Below, one piece after another: positions 43,949 through 52,261 of a DNA stretch of 64,000 nt. Source of the stretch: an uncultured Lachnospiraceae bacterium. GTDB lineage: Bacteria; Bacillota; Clostridia; Lachnospirales; Lachnospiraceae. How positions within the stretch are numbered: the stretch's first letter is position 1; each line of letters opens with the position of its first letter. Under the pieces are notes generated by a model, which saw nothing but the letters and a program-made list of their open reading frames with translations, was not told the origin of the DNA and did not search any database. The DNA is taken from contig CAJKWK010000001.1 in the NCBI GenBank assembly GCA_905203555.1, positions 94,698-158,697 of the forward strand, in the 5' to 3' direction. Position numbers and translations under genes: made by a program.

Positions 43949-44458
43949 TTACAGCTCAATCTTACCTGTTGTATCACCATTTACTACATAGTATGCTGCT
44001 GACTCTTCTGGTTTCAAATAAATCTGAACACTCTTCATATCTCCAACTTTATTCTTGAGTTCTTTTGTCCAAACATCTTTTACTTTCTGGAAGATTTCTT
44101 TTTCAGTATACTCTTTGCCGGCAAACTGCAGGAACATCTCTGTCTTCACTTCTGCTTTCTTTGCTGCCGGCTTTTTAGCTGCTGCCTTTTTCGCAGTTGC
44201 TTTCTTTGCTGCCGGTTTTTCAACCGGTGTCTCTTCTACAAGAACAGCTGCCTTTGTTTCAATTGCCTTTGTTGTATCTTTCTTTGTTGCAATTGCTTTC
44301 TGTGCTGGTTTTACCGTTTCTGTCTTTATTTCTGCTGTCGGTTTTGTCTCTTCTGTCTTAACCTCAGTTGTCTTTACATCCTTTACTTCAACAGCCTTTG
44401 CTTCAGCTGCTTTTGCTGCCTTTGTTGCCGCTTTTTTTACCGCTCTCTTTGTTGCCAT
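43949..44458 (-). CDS. Lysine/alanine-rich protein with C-terminal DUF6465-type domain
   Basis: The 169-residue protein has an N-terminal two-thirds rich in Lys, Ala, Thr, Val and Glu, with repeated AAKKA, TKA and KPAAKKA motifs like histone H1 tails. A compact C-terminal domain (about 105-169: MFLQFAGKEYTEKEI...VWTKELK...VQIYLKPEESAAYYVVNG) resembles DUF6465 of Clostridia. A strong promoter precedes it. The basic tail suggests nucleic-acid binding, but the C-terminal domain has no known role. The high Ala/Lys content is low-complexity, so database hits to the tail are not informative. Confidence 0.85.
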   Translation of the reverse strand: MATKRAVKKAATKAAKAAEAKAVEVKDVKTTEVKTEETKPTAEIKTETVKPAQKAIATKKDTTKAIETKAAVLVEETPVEKPAAKKATAKKAAAKKPAAKKAEVKTEMFLQFAGKEYTEKEIFQKVKDVWTKELKNKVGDMKSVQIYLKPEESAAYYVVNGDTTGKIEL

Positions 44459-44530
44459 TAACTTGTTCCCTCCTAAAAACGCTCAAGTAATCAGCATCTT
44501 TTTAAAGTTCATTTTTTTGCTACGAGAGAT

Positions 44531-44559
44531 ATTATACCGCAAATTTCCAAAAAGGTCAA
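44531..44559 (-). promoter_or_regulatory. Promoter of the DUF6465-type gene
   Basis: Minus-strand TTGACC (44554-44559) and TATAAT (44531-44536) have a 17-bp spacer, a near-consensus strong promoter about 70 nt before the start codon. Confidence 0.8.
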
Positions 44560-44646
44560 AAAATTCTCTGAATATTTCCATAAATTAGTAACAACTACTG
44601 ATTTTCCTTTATATTTCCGTCCAAAAACCGCCAAACTAAACAATGA

Positions 44647-45990
44647 TTACGCAGTCAACCCCTGCTCTTCAATCACCGCTACAACACGATTTACATATTC
44701 TTCGCAGATTTCATCAGTGGCAGCCTCTACCATTACACGAATCACAGGTTCTGTTCCACTCTCACGAACCAGAATCCTTCCATCTGTCCCCAATGCTTCT
44801 GCGACTGCTTCTACTTCTTTCTGTACCGCCGGATTTTCTCTTGCAGTCTTTTTATCTGTCACGCGAACATTTTTCAAAAGCTGCGGATAAATCTTCACTT
44901 CTTCACACAGCTTTGCAAGTGATTTCTTTCGTTCCATGATAACTTCCATAATCATCAAAGAAGTCAGGATTCCATCTCCGGTTCTTGCATGTTTACTGAA
45001 AATCACATGTCCGGACTGCTCTCCTCCGAGAACAAAGCCATTCTGCATCATATTTTCATAGACATACTTATCGCCTACCGCAGTCTGCTCATATTTCATG
45101 CCAATCTTATCACACGCTTTGTAGAGCCCCAGATTTGACATGATTGTTGTCACAATTGTATTTCCTGCCAGCTTGCCTTCTTCCATAAGATATTTTCCGC
45201 AAACATACAAAATCAAATCGCCGTCAACTACATTTCCATTTTCATCCACTGCGATACAGCGGTCTGCATCTCCATCAAACGCAAATCCGACATCCAGTTT
45301 CTTTTCCTTTACGAATGCCTGCAGCTGTTCAATATGGGTAGAACCGCAATTTGTATTAATATTTAAGCCGTCCGGCTCATTACTGATTACGTAAGTTTTT
45401 GCTCCAAGTGCGTCAAATACGCTCTTTGCAATATCTGAGGAACTTCCGTTTGCACAATCCAAACCAACTCTCATATCTTTGAACGAACGGGTTGCCAGAG
45501 AAATCAAATGTCCGATATAACGATTTCTTCCTGCCGCATAGTCTACTGTACGTCCGATCTGGTCACGTATTGCCAGAGGCAGTTCTTCAATTTTTCCGTC
45601 AATATATGCTTCAATCTGCGCTTCTACTTCAGCTTCAATCTTATGTCCTTTTCCATTGATGACTTTAATTCCATTATCATAATATGGATTGTGACTTGCA
45701 GAAATCATAATACCACAATCAAAATCTTCTGTTCTTACCACATAAGAAACACTTGGTGTTGTTGTTACATGGAGAAGATATGCATCCGCACCGGAGGCAG
45801 TTAATCCTGCTGAGAGAGCATCCTCAAACATATAACTACTGCGTCTTGTATCTTTTCCGATCACAATTCTTGCTTTATGGTCTTTTCCAAAATACCAGCC
45901 AAGATAACGTCCGACTTTAAATGCATGCTCAACTGTCAGTACTTTATTAGCCTCTCCGCGGAAACCATCTGTTCCAAAATATTTTCCCAT
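44647..45990 (-). CDS. glmM: Phosphoglucosamine mutase
   Basis: The 447-residue protein has the GlmM motifs GKYFGTDGFRGEAN at the start, the phospho-serine loop MISASHNP (Ser99), the metal loop DGDADR, the sugar loop GGEQSGH and the phosphate loop RESGTEPVIRVM. It converts glucosamine 6-phosphate to glucosamine 1-phosphate for cell-wall precursors. The ATG at 45990 follows AAGGGGAT; the frame runs 40 codons further upstream but that part has no GlmM match. It has its own promoter at 46037-46065. Confidence 0.97.
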   Translation of the reverse strand: MGKYFGTDGFRGEANKVLTVEHAFKVGRYLGWYFGKDHKARIVIGKDTRRSSYMFEDALSAGLTASGADAYLLHVTTTPSVSYVVRTEDFDCGIMISASHNPYYDNGIKVINGKGHKIEAEVEAQIEAYIDGKIEELPLAIRDQIGRTVDYAAGRNRYIGHLISLATRSFKDMRVGLDCANGSSSDIAKSVFDALGAKTYVISNEPDGLNINTNCGSTHIEQLQAFVKEKKLDVGFAFDGDADRCIAVDENGNVVDGDLILYVCGKYLMEEGKLAGNTIVTTIMSNLGLYKACDKIGMKYEQTAVGDKYVYENMMQNGFVLGGEQSGHVIFSKHARTGDGILTSLMIMEVIMERKKSLAKLCEEVKIYPQLLKNVRVTDKKTARENPAVQKEVEAVAEALGTDGRILVRESGTEPVIRVMVEAATDEICEEYVNRVVAVIEEQGLTA

Positions 45991-46036
45991 GTTTTTATCC
46001 CCTTTTATAAAATATAATTTCGAATAAATCATTCCT

Positions 46037-46065
46037 ATTATATTCGTATTGACTCTGAAATACAA
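46037..46065 (-). promoter_or_regulatory. glmM promoter
   Basis: Minus-strand TTGTAT (46060-46065) and TATAAT (46037-46042) are 17 bp apart, about 47 nt before the glmM start. No glmS-type ribozyme is present. Confidence 0.65.
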
Positions 46066-46238
46066 TCTTTTTTTAGAAAAAACAACATTTTTTTGTAATA
46101 TCTTGTACATATATTTATAATATATTTAACATTTTTATCTCCATAAAACAAGATTTCAACAAACCCGGAAACCGGACTATACAAAAGCCCCTTTTTACGT
46201 TAAGATAGATAAGGATTTTATATATGGAGGATTTCAAC

Positions 46239-47030
46239 ATGATAAAATTAGTAGCAAGCGATTTGGACGGAACACTTCTTCAGGGCGGAGCACAGCAATT
46301 ATCTCCACACTCTCTTGATCTGATCCATCAGCTCGTCCAAAAAGGAATTCATTTTGTCGCTGCCAGCGGGAGACAATATGACAACGAAGTTCGTGTATTC
46401 TCTCAAATCAAGGATGAAATATCATACATTGCAGAAAATGGCTCCGTTTGTATCCATAACGGAAAAGTCATCAGCCGTTCAATCATTGATCCGGAGCTGG
46501 CAACACGTATTGTAAATGAAATCAAAAAAGACACGCGGTTTGAAATTGTGATTTCCCGCGAAGATTCCTGTTTTATAGAAAATAATAATCCTGACTTTGT
46601 CAATCATATCGTCAATGTTATGCACAATACGACACAGATTGTAGATGATATCCGTACTGTAGATGGTCCGATTTTAAAAATTGCAATCTGCAGCATGAAC
46701 GATGGTCCTCATATCATCGACAAATATCTGAAACATCTGCAGGATTTATTCGGCTCCGAAATCAAAGTCGTTACTTCCGGAAATATCTGGATTGACTTCA
46801 TTGCACCGGGAACAAACAAAGGAGCCGCCCTGGAACAGTTGATCAAAGAACTGAACATCAAGCCGGAAGAATGTATGGCATTCGGTGACCAGTACAATGA
46901 CGTAGAAATGCTGCAGTTTGTCGGCACAAGCTACGCCATGTCCAACGCAGCGCCGGGAATTTCTTACTATTCTACTTATGTAACCGATTCTGTAGATGAT
47001 GTGTTAGAGGACTTACTGGCAACCTTATAA
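46239..47030 (+). CDS. Cof-type HAD-IIB family phosphatase
   Basis: The 263-residue protein has HAD motif I LVASDLDGTLL, motif II AASGR, a type IIB cap in the middle, the Lys of motif III in NKGAALEQLIKE and motif IV FGDQYNDVEML. Such enzymes dephosphorylate sugar phosphates or cofactors such as PLP and FMN. The ATG at 46239 follows GGAGGA by 7 nt; the earlier in-frame ATG at 46224 overlaps that site. It is a single-gene unit with a weak terminator after it (stem CAGCCCACA and TGTGAGCTG at about 47046-47104). Confidence 0.9.
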   Translation: MIKLVASDLDGTLLQGGAQQLSPHSLDLIHQLVQKGIHFVAASGRQYDNEVRVFSQIKDEISYIAENGSVCIHNGKVISRSIIDPELATRIVNEIKKDTRFEIVISREDSCFIENNNPDFVNHIVNVMHNTTQIVDDIRTVDGPILKIAICSMNDGPHIIDKYLKHLQDLFGSEIKVVTSGNIWIDFIAPGTNKGAALEQLIKELNIKPEECMAFGDQYNDVEMLQFVGTSYAMSNAAPGISYYSTYVTDSVDDVLEDLLATL

Positions 47031-47154
47031 CCCCAAAATTCAAAACAGCCCACATAAGAGCGTGGAACGACTCTATCCATCTCCACTGCTCCTCTGTGAG
47101 CTGCTTTTTGTCTTTTAGGGCTTTTGTTTTCTTTACTTTCTATACTCTGCGGTT

Positions 47155-47598
47155 CTATCCACGTTTCTCCACGTCCATAATCATATCCACTCTGCGCTGA
47201 TGACGACCGCCTTCAAATTCTGTATTCAGCCATACTTCTACAATCATCTTAGCAAGCTCCGCTCCTACGACACGTGCACCGAATGCCAGAATATTGCAGT
47301 CGTTATGTGCTCTGGACATTCTCGCTGTATATGGTTCACTGCAAACTGCTGCCCGTACGCCCGGCACTTTATTCGCTGCCAAAGAAATTCCAAGTCCGGT
47401 TCCGCAAATTAAAATTCCTTTTTCTACTTCTCCGCTTGCCACAGCTTTTCCAACGATTTCCCCATATACCGGATAATCACAGCTTTCTGTGGAATTGGTT
47501 CCATAATCTACTACTTCATGTCCCTGTGCTTTTAAATATTCTACAACCTCTGCTTTTAAATCCAGAGCTGAATGATCATTTCCGATTCCGATTCTCAT
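47155..47598 (-). CDS. rpiB: Ribose 5-phosphate isomerase B
   Basis: This 147-residue protein has the RpiB/LacAB signature GIGNDHSALDLK at the N-terminus, DYGT, the catalytic Cys65 in ILICGTGLGISLAANK, and NDCNILAFGARVVG. It interconverts ribose 5-phosphate and ribulose 5-phosphate. The ATG at 47598 follows AAGGAG by 9 nt, and the 27 codons of open frame upstream have no match to the family. Confidence 0.93.
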   Translation of the reverse strand: MRIGIGNDHSALDLKAEVVEYLKAQGHEVVDYGTNSTESCDYPVYGEIVGKAVASGEVEKGILICGTGLGISLAANKVPGVRAAVCSEPYTARMSRAHNDCNILAFGARVVGAELAKMIVEVWLNTEFEGGRHQRRVDMIMDVEKRG

Positions 47599-47697
47599 AT
47601 TGCTCGTCTCCTTCTTAATGTTCATATTGTTGATATTATCACCATTTCCTATTGTCATGCATATCCTCTGTATTGTCAAGCCTTTCCATAAAAGAAA

Positions 47698-47729
47698 ACG
47701 GACTCCTTCGTCACACCAAAGAAGTCCGT
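47698..47729 (-). terminator. Terminator of the oxidoreductase-hypA-membrane protein operon
   Basis: ACGGACT and AGTCCGT, extended inward with mismatches, form a hairpin that on the minus strand is followed by TTTTCTTTT. Confidence 0.78.
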
Positions 47730-47758
47730 CTCTTTCTCTTCATTTTTTGAATACTGAA

Positions 47759-48808
47759 TTATTTGATCTCAGCTCTTGCAGCTGCATCTTTATAATACTT
47801 GAAGTTTGTAAAGATTTCTCCTTTATAAGGATTTGTCTTATTCTTCAACGCTGTTCTGATGATGTAAATCAACGCTGCTGCATTTACGATCAGTGCAATT
47901 ACACTGATAATAGTCATCATTGTCGGATCTGCATTTGCGGAGCCGCCGGCTACGATTCCGTTCAATGTTCCGTCTTTGTACAGTACCGGAAGTGTAGCCC
48001 ATGGGAACAACTGTGTTCCATCCGATAAAGTCTCCTGGAACAGTGGGAATACCTGCGCAAACATACACCAGATACACAACGTATTTGCCCGGTTCATGAT
48101 CCAGCCGCCCTTATTCCAGAACAATGCAGCGATTGTCGGAGCAAGCAGAAGTGCGATTCCGCAGAACCATGAATGTGTCGGCAGACAGTTGTATGTATAA
48201 GCAAAATTCCATACGTCATATACGAGAATGTATACCCAGATCATGTCCGGCCAGATCATATCTTTCTTGTCTTTGGAAGTATAAACAGCCCACCATCCTG
48301 TCATACAGAAAATATTCAGGATTCCGGCGATTCCATTGAATACATTATGCCATCCGCCGTACAGCCATACATCTTCTGAAGACAGCCACCAGCTGTACCA
48401 GCCATTAATCGCTGACTCAAAATCACTGGCAACAGCAATCAGAATATTAATTGCAACAATTGCAAATGGGAATGCTTTGAACCAATGTTTTTTGCCGATT
48501 CCCCATTCGTATTTGATCATCATGAATCCGATACATCCGGCTAATGAAGCGTACAGCTTCGCATAATGGAACCAGCCGTTCATATACTGATAGGTCTGAT
48601 TATTCAGCGCCCATTCTTTGCCGGCCCCTGCCGATACTGCGATTGCAATAAAATAAATGGTCAAAATAATCGGAATCACAAAAAACATTACGATTCCACC
48701 CTGTTTTGTTCTTCTCGCAACTTCGTTTAACAAAATCAATCCAAGCAATACTCCCAGCATTGCAATCCACTGATACAAGGCGTTTCCGCCATACACATGA
48801 AATAACAT
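47759..48808 (-). CDS. Tryptophan-rich multi-pass membrane protein (DUF5692-like), operon with hypA
   Basis: The 349-residue protein has about nine hydrophobic helices and is rich in Trp, Tyr and Phe. Distinctive segments are WYSWWLSSEDVWLYGGWHNVFNG, YDVWNFAYTYNCLPTHSW and FPLFQETLSDGTQLFPWATLPVLY. It resembles the DUF5692 family, which has no known function. The ATG at 48808 follows AGGAGG by 7 nt; the ATG two codons earlier is too close to it. It follows hypA by 49 nt on the same strand and ends at a terminator, so it is the last gene of the three-gene operon. Transport or quinone/electron transfer at the membrane is speculative. Confidence 0.8.
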   Translation of the reverse strand: MLFHVYGGNALYQWIAMLGVLLGLILLNEVARRTKQGGIVMFFVIPIILTIYFIAIAVSAGAGKEWALNNQTYQYMNGWFHYAKLYASLAGCIGFMMIKYEWGIGKKHWFKAFPFAIVAINILIAVASDFESAINGWYSWWLSSEDVWLYGGWHNVFNGIAGILNIFCMTGWWAVYTSKDKKDMIWPDMIWVYILVYDVWNFAYTYNCLPTHSWFCGIALLLAPTIAALFWNKGGWIMNRANTLCIWCMFAQVFPLFQETLSDGTQLFPWATLPVLYKDGTLNGIVAGGSANADPTMMTIISVIALIVNAAALIYIIRTALKNKTNPYKGEIFTNFKYYKDAAARAEIK

Positions 48809-48857
48809 AATCATGCCTCCTTCTCTCATTTACCCTCTGTCTCTGATGCTCCGGACA

Positions 48858-49202
48858 CTATTGCGCTTCTATTTCCTTAATATTACACTCATCTCCGGTC
48901 ACCAGATATGTATGTCCGCTGTGACAATAGGGACATTCCCGTCCGTATTGGACAGTGGGATATGTCTGGCTGCAGTCTTCACAAAAAGTCACTGCCGGCA
49001 GCATTTCATACCGTAACTCTGCCTCTTCTATCAATGGAAATTTTTTCCGGTAATATGCCCAACAGTCTAACAGATATTCCGGAACAATCGTACTTACCTC
49101 ACCGATTTCCAATGTCACAGAACCAATCTTTGTAAGTTGGTTCTCCTGCGCAATACTGTGCAATGTTTTGTTGATATGTACGATAATCCCTAATTCATGC
49201 AT
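48858..49202 (-). CDS. hypA: HypA-family nickel metallochaperone, orphan copy
   Basis: The 114-residue protein starts MHELG, the strictly conserved HypA nickel-binding start with His2. It has the zinc pairs Cys74-x2-Cys77 (CEDC) and Cys90-x2-Cys93 (CPYC) and ends in TGDECNIKEIE. HypA delivers nickel to [NiFe] hydrogenase or urease. No hypB-F, hydrogenase or urease genes are in the window. It lies 49 nt after the large Fe-S oxidoreductase and 49 nt before the DUF5692-like gene, so it may serve a partner other than a classical hydrogenase, or help a system encoded elsewhere. Confidence 0.9.
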   Translation of the reverse strand: MHELGIIVHINKTLHSIAQENQLTKIGSVTLEIGEVSTIVPEYLLDCWAYYRKKFPLIEEAELRYEMLPAVTFCEDCSQTYPTVQYGRECPYCHSGHTYLVTGDECNIKEIEAQ

Positions 49203-49251
49203 CTTTTTGTTCTCCTCCGCAACCAGTTCTATCCGGTTGTTATATTTCTTT

Positions 49252-51951
49252 TTATTTCTTCTTATTTAACTTAATCTTGATTGCTCTCTTTGCAGCATAG
49301 GGCAGAATTCCTTTTAATTTGTCCTCTGCTGTACGCATATGACTTGCTTCCGGCAAATCACGGCTCAGGTGAATTGCATCAAATTCACAGCGTGTTGTAC
49401 ACAGACCACAGCCGATACATTTGTTCTCATCTACGATGGAGGCTCCACAGCCAAGACAGCGTTTTGCCTCGGTACGAATCTGCTCTTCTGTAAATGTAGA
49501 ACGCAAGTCGCGGAAGGTCTGTGTTGCAACTCCCGCTTTCTTTCCCGGAATCTGACGTTTTGCATTGTCAAATGCCTCGATCTCTACATTGCTCTTATCC
49601 AATTCTACGAACTTCCGCAAATCTCTTCCCAGTGTCAGAGAGTGTCCTTCATGTACGAAACGGTGAATGGATACACAGCCTTCTTTTCCTGCCGCAATTG
49701 CATCAATTGCAAACTTCGGTCCGGTGTAAATATCCCCACCCACAAAAATATCCGGCTCTGCGGTCTGATAGGTCACCGGGTCTGCCTTTGCAGTTCCGTT
49801 TTGATTCAGCTCCACTGCGGTGCCTTCCAGCAATCCGTTCCACTGAATGCTCTGTCCGATAGAAAGGAATACATTTTCACAGTCGATGGTCATGCACTCC
49901 TCTTCGTCATAAATCGGACGGAATCTGTGATTTTCATCAAATACAGAGACACATTTCTTCAGAACAATTCCTTTGACCTTGCCGTTTTCCAGAAGGATTT
50001 CTTTCGGTCCCCAGCTATTTAAGATCTGAATATTCTCCTCTTCTGCCTCCTGTATCTCATCTTTTGCTGCCGGCATCTCTTCTCTGCTCTCCAACACAAC
50101 CATAGATACCTGTTCAGAACCTGCACGCAGCGCTGTTCTTGCCACGTCAATGGCTACGTTTCCGCCTCCGATGACAACCGTACGTCCTTCTACCTTGGCA
50201 TGTGCCTCATCCAGATTCACATTTCTAAGGAAATCCACTCCGGTCACAACGCCTTCTCCATCTTCGCCCGGAACGCCTGCCATACGGCCGCCCTGTGCAC
50301 CGATTGCTACATAGAAGGCTTTGTAGCCTTCTTCCCTAAGCTGCTGGATCGTAATATCTTTTCCGACTTCTACATTGTATTTGAACTCAATTCCCATCTC
50401 GCGGAGAACATCGATTTCTGCCTCAATGATATCCTTTTCCAGACGATAAGACGGAATTCCGTTCATCAACATACCGCCGGCTCTGGATTCTTTTTCAAAG
50501 ATTGTTACCGGATACCCTTTTGTCCGCAGATAATATGCGGCTGACATGCCTGCCGGGCCTGCTCCGATCACTGCGATTTTCTGCGGGAACATTTCTCCTT
50601 CATGATTCTCACAGATTGGAATATAGCGATTCTCTGCCTTCAGTTCCTGCTCGGCAATAAACTTCTTGATCTCATCAATTGCCACTGCCTGATCGATGGT
50701 CGCACGTGTACAAGCCTCTTCACAACGTCTATTACAGATTGCTCCGCAGACTGCCGGGAATGGATTCTCATGCTTGATCAGTTTCAGGGCATCCATATAT
50801 CTGCCTTCTCCTGCCATCTTCACATATCCCTGTACCGGAAGATGCGCCGGACATGCGGTCTTACATGGAGCTGTTCCTGTATCATAACAATTGATTTTTG
50901 CATTATCACGATAATTTCTGTCCCATTTATCCGGCCCCCACTTTTCCGCATCCGGAAGAAGTGCTTTCGGATATTGGATTTCGCCGCCGTTCTTCGTGCA
51001 TAACTTCTGTCCCAACTTTGCTGCGCCTACCGGACAGACTTCTACACACTGACCACAGGCAACACATTTCTCTTTTTCCACATGCGCACGATATGCCGAA
51101 CGTGACATATTCGGTGTATTGAACAACTGAGAAGTTCTCAGACCATTACAAACCCCCGGTGCACAGTTACAGATTGCGAAAATCTTATCCTCGCCGTCAA
51201 TATTTGTAATCTGATGTACAAATCCATTTCGCTCAGCACGCTCCAGGATCTCCATCACTTCATCATAGTCTACATAACGTCCTTTGTTGGTCTCCACCAG
51301 ATAATCTGCCATATCACCTACACCGATACACAGATCACCCTCGATTTCTCCACAGCCTTCACCACGCACTCTCTGCTGACGACGACAGGAACATGCACCT
51401 ACTGCATACTTATCCTGATATTTCTTCAGCCAATGAGAAATGTGCTCTACGCTTGCTGACTGCTGCTGTGCCGGAATCGCTTTTTCCACCGGAATGACAT
51501 GCATTCCGATACCGGAACCACCCAATGGCACCATCGGAGTTACTTTTTCAAGTGGCAAACGAGACATATTTTCAAAGAAATCTGCAATGATCGGATGTTC
51601 TTCCACCTGTTTTTCATTCATCATCATAAATTCTGCACATCCCGGAACAAACATCGGAAGTACATACTGTTTGTGATGATCTGCATTCTCCCAGTTGTAC
51701 TCAATCATTCCGATTACGGACATCTCCTGGAGCAGTTCTTCTACACGCTTGATATCCTTTCCACTCTTTTTTGCAATTTCTTCCAATGTCATCGGCTTTC
51801 GTACTTTCATAGAAAGGCAAACCTCTGCCATCTCATCTGTCAGTACTTCTGCTAATCCCCAGTACTCTGGATCATCCACCGTCACCTTCACTCCAATACG
51901 ATCAGTGATCATCTGTCCCAGCTTCAGGATCAGCTTTCTTTCCTCTGCCAT
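49252..51951 (-). CDS. Large FAD/NAD(P)-binding iron-sulfur oxidoreductase (GltD/NfnB-like core with extra Fe-S and winged-helix-like domains)
   Basis: This 899-residue protein has several parts. Residues 1-100 contain a winged-helix-like region (LEEIAKKSGKDIKRVEELL). Residues 185-270 contain unusual Cys motifs (CSC...C...C and CNCAPGVC). A [4Fe-4S] motif CVACGQCVEVCP lies at 296-306. A GltD-type Fe-S N-domain follows at 363-415 (CKTACPAH, CGAICNRRCEEAC), then the FAD motif VIGAGPAGMSAA at 461-472 and the NAD(P) motif VIGGGNVAIDVA at 593-604. C-terminal Cys motifs lie at 832-855. It could transfer electrons between NAD(P)H and ferredoxin. The partner and substrate are unknown. It heads an operon with hypA and a membrane protein. 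Confidence 0.85.
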   Translation of the reverse strand: MAEERKLILKLGQMITDRIGVKVTVDDPEYWGLAEVLTDEMAEVCLSMKVRKPMTLEEIAKKSGKDIKRVEELLQEMSVIGMIEYNWENADHHKQYVLPMFVPGCAEFMMMNEKQVEEHPIIADFFENMSRLPLEKVTPMVPLGGSGIGMHVIPVEKAIPAQQQSASVEHISHWLKKYQDKYAVGACSCRRQQRVRGEGCGEIEGDLCIGVGDMADYLVETNKGRYVDYDEVMEILERAERNGFVHQITNIDGEDKIFAICNCAPGVCNGLRTSQLFNTPNMSRSAYRAHVEKEKCVACGQCVEVCPVGAAKLGQKLCTKNGGEIQYPKALLPDAEKWGPDKWDRNYRDNAKINCYDTGTAPCKTACPAHLPVQGYVKMAGEGRYMDALKLIKHENPFPAVCGAICNRRCEEACTRATIDQAVAIDEIKKFIAEQELKAENRYIPICENHEGEMFPQKIAVIGAGPAGMSAAYYLRTKGYPVTIFEKESRAGGMLMNGIPSYRLEKDIIEAEIDVLREMGIEFKYNVEVGKDITIQQLREEGYKAFYVAIGAQGGRMAGVPGEDGEGVVTGVDFLRNVNLDEAHAKVEGRTVVIGGGNVAIDVARTALRAGSEQVSMVVLESREEMPAAKDEIQEAEEENIQILNSWGPKEILLENGKVKGIVLKKCVSVFDENHRFRPIYDEEECMTIDCENVFLSIGQSIQWNGLLEGTAVELNQNGTAKADPVTYQTAEPDIFVGGDIYTGPKFAIDAIAAGKEGCVSIHRFVHEGHSLTLGRDLRKFVELDKSNVEIEAFDNAKRQIPGKKAGVATQTFRDLRSTFTEEQIRTEAKRCLGCGASIVDENKCIGCGLCTTRCEFDAIHLSRDLPEASHMRTAEDKLKGILPYAAKRAIKIKLNKKK

Positions 51952-52020
51952 CTTTCCACTTCCTTTCCTATCCCTTTTTCTCCTTACAATCCCTTTTTCG
52001 TTCTATTTTTCATGCTATGC

Positions 52021-52167
52021 TGGTTTAACCAAAATATATTACGGACTGTCTTAGCCTTAGTGTAGACCTTTTTGTCGAATACGTCAATTGATTTTTGTCT
52101 ATTTTTTCACATATTTTTCACTTTTTGCTGACCTTCTCTTGCGAAATTATATTACTTGGTTCAACCA
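52021..52167 (-). promoter_or_regulatory. Promoter of the oxidoreductase operon flanked by two TGGTTnAACCA operators
   Basis: This 310-bp gap has no gene. Minus-strand TTGACG (52082-52087) and TACACT (52059-52064) form a 17-bp-spaced promoter. Dyad TGGTTTAACCA (52021-52031) lies about 20-25 nt downstream of the start point, and dyad TGGTTCAACCA (52157-52167) lies about 70 bp upstream of the -35 box. They are 136 bp apart, so repression by looping is possible. The regulator is not identified. Confidence 0.75.
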
Positions 52168-52200
52168 GAACCAGTTTTGAATCATAATATTCTGCAAAAG

Positions 52201-52246
52201 AAAAAGGAATCTCCAAAAATACTCCTGATTTTTAAAGATTCCTTTT
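52201..52246 (-). terminator. Terminator after the AAA ATPase gene
   Basis: AAAAAGGAATCT and AGATTCCTTTTT-type arms with inner AAAAAT/ATTTTT form a long hairpin followed on the minus strand by CTTTTGC. Confidence 0.8.
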
Positions 52247-52261
52247 CTATTCACATATATC

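Noticed and set aside
45991..46238. glmS-type ribozyme near glmM
   Set aside because: The gap holds only a promoter for glmM and a short leader for the HAD gene; ribozyme core motifs are absent.
49339..50022. Plus-strand open frame of 227 codons
   Set aside because: It is antisense to the Fe-S oxidoreductase, without a ribosome site or recognisable motif.
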